A stretch of DNA of 25,174 nt. Origin: Candidatus Cloacimonadota bacterium (lineage in GTDB: Bacteria; Cloacimonadota; Cloacimonadia; Cloacimonadales; Cloacimonadaceae). Under the pieces are notes generated by a model, which saw nothing but the letters and a program-made list of their open reading frames with translations, had not been told where the DNA came from and searched no databases. The stretch spans positions 1-25,174 of the forward strand of contig JAEWNJ010000055.1 in assembly GCA_023392795.1 (NCBI GenBank). Direction: 5' to 3'. Positions 9,131-16,100 of this stretch are shown one piece after another. How positions within the stretch are numbered: the first letter of the stretch is position 1; each line of letters starts with the position of its first letter. The position numbers and the translations under genes are program-made.

Positions 9131-9157
9131 ATCTAAATCACTCCGGTTTTTTGGCAA
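9130..9157 (-). promoter_or_regulatory. Probable sigma-70-type promoter of the tetR-hcp operon
   Basis: On the minus strand TTGCCA (9157-9152, five of six to the -35 consensus) is followed after 16 bases by TAGATT (9135-9130, four of six to the -10 consensus). The -10 box abuts the palindromic operator. Sigma-factor preferences in this lineage are not known, so this is a pattern match only. Confidence 0.4.
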
Positions 9158-9563
9158 GAACTTTCTGCACATAATTGCCTACTTTCTCAGCATGATTTGC
9201 TTAATGCCTTGCCATGCTACCACTTGTAGCTCGAAAAAAAGTTCCTGTTCTGGATAATACACGACCATTCGGTTTGATACTAGCCCATGAAACTCTGAGT
9301 ATCATGGCAAATCTGTATGCAGGGAAAGATATGGTCTTTCTGAAGAGTACTCCATCAGGGCGGAGGGAGAGCTAACTACCCATCTGACAAGGATTACACT
9401 CCATATGGGTTATCCACTGTGGAAATGTGTCAACAAGATACGAGACTTATCCACCATTTTTCGCTTGCCAAATCATCCGTGGAAAATACCATGTCCTCAA
9501 TTCCATAGCACGTAGATCGCGTTATACAAGCTTGATCCGTGCACGAAAGTAACTTAGGAGAGA
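9131..9563. other. Intergenic region with DnaA-box-like cluster
   Basis: No convincing gene is seen here. It holds two same-orientation near-consensus DnaA boxes, TTATCCACT (9410-9418) and TTATCCACC (9447-9455), each eight of nine to TTATNCACA. There are two weaker inverted boxes (9418-9426 and about 9479-9487). The first pair forms the palindrome TCCACTGTGGA (9413-9423). A separate 7-bp inverted repeat (TGATACT 9275-9281, AGTATCA 9298-9304, 16 bases apart) may be a regulator site. No dnaA, dnaN or rpmH neighbour supports an origin. Confidence 0.35.
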
Positions 9564-9935
9564 TTGCAGAATCGCAAAAAGTGCCAAATGAAGAAGAGTC
9601 GGCAGTTACTGAAAACTATTAGCAGGGGCATCATCGTGATCATGGCCCTGGTATCCACCGTTCAAGCCATTGCCGAGCTTTTAACCGTGATGCACAAAGC
9701 GGAAGCACAAAGCACTTATCTTTCCTTTGAACCCACATACACATCTGCCCCAGCCGCGGAAGCGCGACCCCGCGATCCAAACCGAAAAGGGGGTAAGAAT
9801 GAGGAACTCGGTCCAGTATTGGGATATATGCCAGATTATGTACTAATCATGTCTGGGGTGATCGTCGCCCTCGCTTTCAGCGGGTTCCTGTTCATGTTCT
9901 ATATCGCAGCCCGCAGCAGGCAATTACCTTATTAA
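9564..9935 (+). CDS. Small hypothetical protein with two predicted membrane segments
   Basis: I do not recognise this protein. The frame gives 123 residues from a TTG at 9564, preceded by AGGAG with a short three-base spacer; an ATG at 9588 would give 115 residues but has no ribosome site. After a very basic N-terminus (RKKCQMKKSRQ) comes a hydrophobic segment (IIVIMALVSTVQAIAELL). Then a polar, proline- and charge-rich linker follows (SAPAAEARPRDPNRKGGKNE), and a strong C-terminal membrane helix (YVLIMSGVIVALAFSGFLFM) ending in AARSRQLPY. The positive-inside rule puts both ends in the cytoplasm. It stands alone between two minus-strand genes and is followed by a structured repeat. It could be a real small membrane protein or a chance frame; the two well-formed membrane segments favour a real gene. 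Confidence 0.5.
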   Translation: MQNRKKCQMKKSRQLLKTISRGIIVIMALVSTVQAIAELLTVMHKAEAQSTYLSFEPTYTSAPAAEARPRDPNRKGGKNEELGPVLGYMPDYVLIMSGVIVALAFSGFLFMFYIAARSRQLPY

Positions 9936-9974
9936 CTAGAACAATTCAGTTCGGTCTCGTTCAACTGTCCATTC

Positions 9975-10074
9975 CTGGCTTCCCTCGCTTTTCTAAGCCT
10001 CTTGCCACCCTCCTGCGTAACACGGAAGAGGAATGCGGGAGAGTGGCAAGTGGCCAGCAAGCCAGTGAAGCCAG
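9975..10074. repeat. 100-nt cloverleaf-like inverted-repeat element
   Basis: The outer stem is 8 bp (CTGGCTTC 9975-9982 with GAAGCCAG 10067-10074). Inside are a long arm made of CTTGCCAC (10001-10008)/GTGGCAAG (10043-10050) continued after one mismatch by CTCCTGC (10010-10016)/GCGGGAG (10035-10041), and two small local hairpins: GCTT/AAGC (9987-9998) and TGGC/GCCA (10051-10064). There is no T-run on either side, so it is not a simple terminator. It could be a structured RNA, a REP/MITE-like element or a protein-binding cruciform. Confidence 0.5.
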
Positions 10075-10241
10075 ATTCATTAACGCTGCTTGTGGCTAAT
10101 ACATGCCCGAGCTCTTTGCATATACTCCCGCCAACTTCATCTTACCAGATGAATGAAGCCAACTCATTGTGAAATTTGAATATAGGCACTACTTAGCCTC
10201 TTTGGCGTAGCCCATAAGCATATTCCGGGGTCAGCTAAGGT
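10075..10241. other. Intergenic region downstream of two convergent genes
   Basis: No gene is seen. A hairpin of 7 bp with a 4-nt loop (TTCATCT 10136-10142, AGATGAA 10147-10153) lies about 90 bases past the stop of the minus-strand metallopeptidase gene. It lacks a U-run on either strand, so any terminator function is uncertain. Confidence 0.35.
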
Positions 10242-12908
10242 TCACATCCCCAATATCAGGCCGACAAAGGTCTCATCATCCCGGGTTTTCCCCAACCGGA
10301 TTCCCGCACTGAGTTGCCCCTGGAATAAGACGCTGAACTCCCCGGTCAGTTCCACTCCATATGAGTATAACATACTGTTATCCAGATCTTTGGGAACTCC
10401 TGCAGCATCAAAGAAGACACCCAGATTGATGTCTTCCATATAGATCTGAGGATTCCACAATCCCTGTCTTATCTTTACCAATGGCGTGTACCAGGTGTTG
10501 CGCAGCGTGAAACCCTTCGAACTCTGCAGTTCATCATCATAACCCCGGATGGCATAGAATACATCATCCGAATCGGCATCAGGATCATAAGCGCCAAGCC
10601 ACGAGCCCTGGAATTCAGAGTGTTTACTGATCCGTTGTCGCAGCGAGATCTGTCCCTGCCAGCCCAAACGATCCCGATTGGAATCCAGCAGATCCTTTGC
10701 CTCATACATCAGCGTATTGCGCAGACCAAAGCTTCCTCCGGACCAGCTATACTGCTGGCTGACGAAAGGATAGAGCATTTTCCGTTGCCAATTTTCCCAG
10801 GAGATTGCTCCCAAACCGGCATTCACTGAATTGAGGCCGTAGTTTTGCCTTTTATACAAGGATACTGATTGATTCAGCATATATGTGCCATCATCGTCAG
10901 AGGAGATCATTAGATCCTGATTGATGGGCGCAAGTACCGTGCTGCTGAGGCTGAAGCTGCCCACAAATTCATCCTGGGCAAAGTCGTACACTCCCGAGAG
11001 GATGTACTGAGGGAAATCCCCCACTGCATCATTGCCGACCAAAACTGCGCCGATCGCCAGAGAATCTCCATTACCCTGGATCATGGGCAAATGCACCATT
11101 CTGGGATTCAACAGATGAGCGATGTTGTTCAGATAACCGCTATGCCGGATTTCTTGATTTCCGTAGAGATACTGTTGCCCCTCAAAGCGTTCTTTGGCTA
11201 TTGGGACAAGGGGCATTGAAGACTTTGGAGTCGGTGTGCTGAGCGATTTTAAGGGTGCCTGATACAGATCCATGCCCTTGGAACTGACCGAGAGAAAGTA
11301 GGTACTGCCATCGGAGGCTTGGATAGGATCCTTGATATACTGATCATACTGCAATTTGGATTGAGATCTACTTCTGGTGTCGTAGCTCCACGCCTGCATT
11401 TGGTTGTTCTGGACGGTATTGTATGAAACTACTGAATTGTCCACAGCCACCAGTTCTTGCCAGTTTGGGCTTTCCAGCACCGGATCCAAAACACCCTTCT
11501 GCAAGCGGAAGATGCCACTATTTCTCCAGTACTGTTTAGCATTCAGATAGATATCCTCCTTGTCCCTGAAGATCTTATGGATCAGGGCTTCACCGCTGTA
11601 TAGAGTTTTCTGCTCGCCAGTGTCCAGGGAGTAATGCATCAGTACCGAACCCCGATAGAGGGGAAGATCCTCCGCGATCAGCATCTCAGTATCAGACAAA
11701 GGTAAGAAGGCACGCACCTGTCCGCTGTATATCTTCCTCGTGCCTCGGGAATCTTTGAGCATGATCTCAGTGATGGAGCCGTAGCCATCGTTATCTTTGT
11801 TCCCAAATCCCCGACGGTACTCTGAACGACTATAGTAGATTTTATCCCCCACCACGTGGTAGGAAGCGGGAAATTCCGTGGCCTGGCGAAGCACCTCCAC
11901 GGGTTCTCGCCCTGGATCTGAGAGATCCATCTTCATCAGACTATTCTTGCCAAAAGCCATTCCTGGCCCCGTCTTTTCCGTCAGACTCCGCACATAGTAT
12001 AATGCCCCGTCATCGTATTTCAGATCTTCCTTGTGGTCTCCATCCTCAGTAATTCTCACAGAGGGATGTAGCTTCGCATGGCTTTTCTCCTCGGCTTGCC
12101 ACTCCTGCCAAAGTTCAGCCAAAGGCTTGCCATAGGCATTCTTGAAGGCGGGATCAAGGGCCAGCATGGGCAAGGCGCCATTCAGATAAGCAGTCACCCG
12201 GGAGGAATTATCCTTGTAGAGATCGCCAAAACGCTGTTCACCATAACGCCGGGCCAGATAACTGTGGAAACTGCCGCCATATACATAGTAATGTGCCTGG
12301 GGAGTGTCAAAGGAGTAATAAGCCGCTTTCGTGCGCGAGGGAAGCTTATCTTCCGCTGCCAGGGCTGATACGAGTGCCGAGTAATACGCGCCATTCATCC
12401 TTCCTGAATATGGGGACAATTGCGATTCACCGTACACAGTGATCCCCTCCGTCATCCACATTGGTTGATGCAAATGCACATACAGGATATTGCCCAGATA
12501 CCTTCGGAGTTCTCTGGGAATTCCGCCTTCATGCGTTATCTGTAATTGGTGGATATATTCATGAGTGGCAACTGTTTGAAACCAATCCTCGCCCTGGCCC
12601 AGGCTACCCTTGGTGGGAGGATACATAAAGAGCCCAATCTGGTTAGCTACTGGGTTCGCATAGCCATTCACCAGGTTTCCCATGTCTTCCAGCTTTATCG
12701 CCACCAAATGCGATGTGTTTCCCGTTAGTTGCTCCAGCCTGGGACGGTAATGCTCCATCACCTTCAATGCATGCAGTGCTTCATCTTCCATTCCGCTACG
12801 GTAGTACACCATAAAGTAATCATTGGCCATAGTCTTCCATGCTGCAAAGCCCCATACGGGGATCAAACACAAAACTATCATCAGGATTGAACCGGCTCTT
12901 CTCATCAT
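10242..12908 (-). CDS. HEXXH metallopeptidase-propeller-outer membrane beta-barrel fusion
   Basis: An 888-residue exported protein. GAGG lies before the ATG at 12908; residues 1-22 are a signal peptide. Residues about 25-260 form a gluzincin-like (peptidase MA) domain with ATHEYIHQLQ (His116, Glu117, His120) and a downstream MTEGITVYGES in which Glu154 fits the third zinc ligand. From about 285 to 580 come blade-like repeats typical of TolB/WD40-type propellers (for example DDGALYYVRS, GDKIYYSRSEY, DGSTYFLSV). From about 600 to the end the sequence alternates polar and hydrophobic residues in amphipathic strands and resembles the C-terminal part of Omp85/BamA-type barrels (LRNTWYTPL, LGVFFDAAGV, LSAGIRLGKT). 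The topology suggests an outer-membrane-anchored protease with its catalytic part on one face. The barrel assignment is by appearance; the terminal residue is Met rather than the usual aromatic. Confidence 0.82.
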   Translation of the reverse strand: MMRRAGSILMIVLCLIPVWGFAAWKTMANDYFMVYYRSGMEDEALHALKVMEHYRPRLEQLTGNTSHLVAIKLEDMGNLVNGYANPVANQIGLFMYPPTKGSLGQGEDWFQTVATHEYIHQLQITHEGGIPRELRRYLGNILYVHLHQPMWMTEGITVYGESQLSPYSGRMNGAYYSALVSALAAEDKLPSRTKAAYYSFDTPQAHYYVYGGSFHSYLARRYGEQRFGDLYKDNSSRVTAYLNGALPMLALDPAFKNAYGKPLAELWQEWQAEEKSHAKLHPSVRITEDGDHKEDLKYDDGALYYVRSLTEKTGPGMAFGKNSLMKMDLSDPGREPVEVLRQATEFPASYHVVGDKIYYSRSEYRRGFGNKDNDGYGSITEIMLKDSRGTRKIYSGQVRAFLPLSDTEMLIAEDLPLYRGSVLMHYSLDTGEQKTLYSGEALIHKIFRDKEDIYLNAKQYWRNSGIFRLQKGVLDPVLESPNWQELVAVDNSVVSYNTVQNNQMQAWSYDTRSRSQSKLQYDQYIKDPIQASDGSTYFLSVSSKGMDLYQAPLKSLSTPTPKSSMPLVPIAKERFEGQQYLYGNQEIRHSGYLNNIAHLLNPRMVHLPMIQGNGDSLAIGAVLVGNDAVGDFPQYILSGVYDFAQDEFVGSFSLSSTVLAPINQDLMISSDDDGTYMLNQSVSLYKRQNYGLNSVNAGLGAISWENWQRKMLYPFVSQQYSWSGGSFGLRNTLMYEAKDLLDSNRDRLGWQGQISLRQRISKHSEFQGSWLGAYDPDADSDDVFYAIRGYDDELQSSKGFTLRNTWYTPLVKIRQGLWNPQIYMEDINLGVFFDAAGVPKDLDNSMLYSYGVELTGEFSVLFQGQLSAGIRLGKTRDDETFVGLILGM

Positions 12909-12916
12909 CTAATTCC

Positions 12917-12970
12917 TCAAGGTAAATTTGATCTCAAACTTATGCAGCATCAATATCAGTCAAGGTAAAT
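12917..12970. repeat. 11-bp direct repeat in divergent promoter region
   Basis: TCAAGGTAAAT occurs at 12917-12927 and again at 12960-12970, 43 bases apart, in the 201-base gap between the divergently transcribed metallopeptidase and gingipain-PPAD genes. It may be a shared regulator site or chance. Confidence 0.35.
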
Positions 12971-13061
12971 CGGGGATTTTGCTCATGAACAAGCCCGAAA
13001 CCGGCAAAAATAACTTGACCGCAAAACGGCATCCATAGCCATGTAATCTGGCGAAGCTGTT

Positions 13062-13089
13062 TTGACAGCCTCATTTGCCTATGCATGAT
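13062..13089 (+). promoter_or_regulatory. Probable promoter of the gingipain-PPAD gene
   Basis: A perfect TTGACA (13062-13067) is followed after 16 bases by CATGAT (13084-13089, four of six to the -10 consensus). Transcription would start near 13096, just before the ribosome site TGGAGATGAT and the ATG at 13110. The TTGACA lies partly inside a small hairpin (GCTGT 13056-13060, ACAGC 13065-13069). Confidence 0.4.
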
Positions 13090-13109
13090 GCCCACATACT
13101 GGAGATGAT

Positions 13110-16100
13110 ATGAACCGTTACCTGCTGATACTTACCTTACTATTACTCACGTGTGGACTTCCTGGCCTTACGATGAGTGTTGCCCCTGGTGGAAACACAA
13201 TCGAACTGGTGAGCAGTTCCCCCGCTGAAACAGTATTAAAATACCACATCGCCACCTTTGAAACCGAGCAGATTCAGATTGCCGGGCAGACCTGGCACCA
13301 CATATCTCTGCCTGATGAGGGACACCTGCAGCTAAAGGGTGAGCCTCAGCTTCCGGTCGTTAATCGCAGCATTATCATTGATGGTAAAGCCAGAATGAAG
13401 CTGGAAGTATACGATGTTGAGTACACCGATCTCAAGCTGGCTGTTGCCCCTTCAAAAGGCGTGATCACGCGCGATATCGACCCCAAATCCGTTCCTTACG
13501 AGTTTGGAACGTCCTATCTCTCTGATAGCTTTTATCCCTCTGATATCGCCACTTTGAGCGATCCCTATATCCTGCGCGATTTTCGGGGCATCACCGTGCA
13601 AACCACACCTTTTGCGTACAAGGCTGATACCCAGACCTTGCGCGTTTACACCACATACAAAGTACGCGTTTACAGCGATGGCATCGACACTGTGAATACC
13701 CTGAACCAAAGCAGGGAAAGCGTATCCCGCTCTTTCTCACCGCTGTATCAAAACCACTTTGTAAATTGGCCTGGCTACCGCTATACTCCGGTGGATGACA
13801 GCTATGGCAAGCTGCTGGTGGTGTGCCACTCCAGCTTTATGACCGCCATTCAACCCTGGGTAAACTGGAAACGTCAGAAAGGTATTGAGACAGAACTGGT
13901 GGAATGGTCTACGATCGGAACCACTGCCGCTCAATTGCAAACTTATATCCAAAACAAGTATAACCAGGATAATAGCCTTACCTTTGTGCAGCTGGTGGGT
14001 GACGCGCCACAAATCCCATCTCTGTCATCCGGAGGCGGAGGCAGCGATCCCACATTCTCTTTGGTAGCCGGTAGCGATAACTATCCGGATATCTTCATCG
14101 GGAGGTTTTCGGCCCAGACTCTGGCCGATTTAAGCCCTCAAATCAACCGCAGCATTGCCTATGAAAGGGATGCAACTACCACCGATACCTGGCTTTCCCA
14201 AGCCATGGGCATCGCCTCCAATGAGGGCGGTGGATCTCAGGGTGACAATGGGGAAAGCGACATTGCGCACATGAATAATATTCGCAGCGATCTCCTGGGC
14301 TACGGATACACCAGTGTGGATCAGATCTATGACCCGGGTGCCTCTGCTGCTACCGTTAGCGCAAATGTCAATGCCGGACGTGGCTTCATCAATTACGTGG
14401 GCCACGGCTCCGACACTGCCTGGAGCACCACTGGCTTCAGCGTTACCAATGCCACGGCACTTACCAATGGCTACAAAAGCCCCTTCATCGTGGACGTGGC
14501 TTGTGTGAATGGTAACTTTGTATCCATGACCTGCTTTGCCGAAGGCTGGATGCGTAGTTCCAATGGCGGAGCCATCACCATCTATGCCAGTACCATCAAC
14601 CAAAGCTGGAACTCACCGATGCGGGCTCAGGATGAGATCACCGATCTTTGGGTAACAGAAACCAAAAGCACTGCCGGTGGTTTCTATTACAGCGGTTCCT
14701 GCAAAATGATGGACATCTATGGTACAGACGGTGTGAACATGTTTAAGACCTGGCATATTTTTGGCGACGCGTCCCTGATGGCCAGAAGTAAAACTCCTCT
14801 GCCGATGACCGTGACCCATCCCAACCAGATCATCATCGGTGCCAGCTCCATGAATATCTCCACCGGAGTGACCAATGCCCTGGTTTCATTGACCTACAAC
14901 AATCAAATCTATGCCCGTGGATTTACCGGTAGCAGTGGCAGCATCAGTTTGCCTCTGAATAATATGCCTGCCGGTAGCATTACCTATACTCTCACCGTCA
15001 CTGCTCACAACAGAGTCACCTATATTGGCGAAGTGCAACAGATTCCCGGTACCGGACCTTACGTGGTTGTGCAGAACACTCAGTACAGTGACAGCAACAA
15101 TAATAGTCCCGAATATGGTGACAGCGCAAGCTATAGCGTGAGCTTCCAGAACATCGGCGCTGCTGCAGCAAACAGCCTTTCTGCCTCGCTCAGCACCACC
15201 ACTCCCGGCATCAGCATCACCGATGCTAACGAAGCTTTGGGCAATCTTGTTGCTGGCGCAACCATCACGCGGAACAACGCTTTCGCTTTCAATATCGCCA
15301 ATAACATCGCTGACGGTACTGTGGCAGCCTTTACCATTACCATGACCAGCGGCACAAATAGCTGGGAGCATAACTTCAACCTTCCCATTTCTGCTCCTGC
15401 TCTTGCTTTTGGCAATGTCACAATCTCCGACCCCGGTGGCAACAACAACGGCAGTCTTGATCCCGGTGAGACCGTAACAGTTACAATGCCCATCCTTAAC
15501 GAAGGCGGTGCTGCAAGCCCCAACGGGATTGCCACCCTGACCAGCCCCACTACAGGCATCACGATCAATACTGGTTCGGCAAACTTCAGTGCAATCGCCG
15601 CAAACGGCAGTGGGAATGCGAGCTTCAGCGTATCTGCAAGTGGATCTTTGCCCCAAGGTTCATTGGCTAATCTTAGTTTCCTGGTTACAGCCGGAGCTTA
15701 CACTGTAAATCAGAACATTAGTCTGGAGGTGGGTGCTCCAGAAGAAGTGACTATTGGTAGCGGCACTTCGACTCAAACCTATCCCCTGGATCGATACTAC
15801 AATTATTCAGGGCATGAAGCCATTTATCTGGCAAGTGAAATCGCAACTACGGGATCCATCAGCGCCATAGGCTATTACAAGGCATCGGGAACAGACACAA
15901 ATCCCATTGCCCCTGTAAACATATACATGAAGCATACTTCGGCAACAACACTGAGTACTGGAAACTACAGCACTGCCGGATACACTCTTGTCTATAGTGG
16001 CAGTTTTCCCAATACTGCTGCCAGTGGCTGGATGGAAGTGGAGCTTGACAACCGCTTCGAATACGATGGTTCATCGAATCTCTCTATTCTGATAGTTAAA

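Noticed and set aside
9410..9487. Calling the DnaA-box cluster a chromosomal origin
   Set aside because: Only two good boxes, no dnaA/dnaN/rpmH/gidA neighbours and no clear AT-rich unwinding tract; kept only as a finding to check.
9975..10074. tRNA or tmRNA from the cloverleaf-like fold
   Set aside because: The arm lengths, lack of a T-loop GTTCRA-type motif and missing CCA-side layout do not fit a tRNA or tmRNA.
14130..15656. Minus-strand frames inside the gingipain-PPAD gene
   Set aside because: Shadows of a 1900-residue frame with clear catalytic motifs in both halves.
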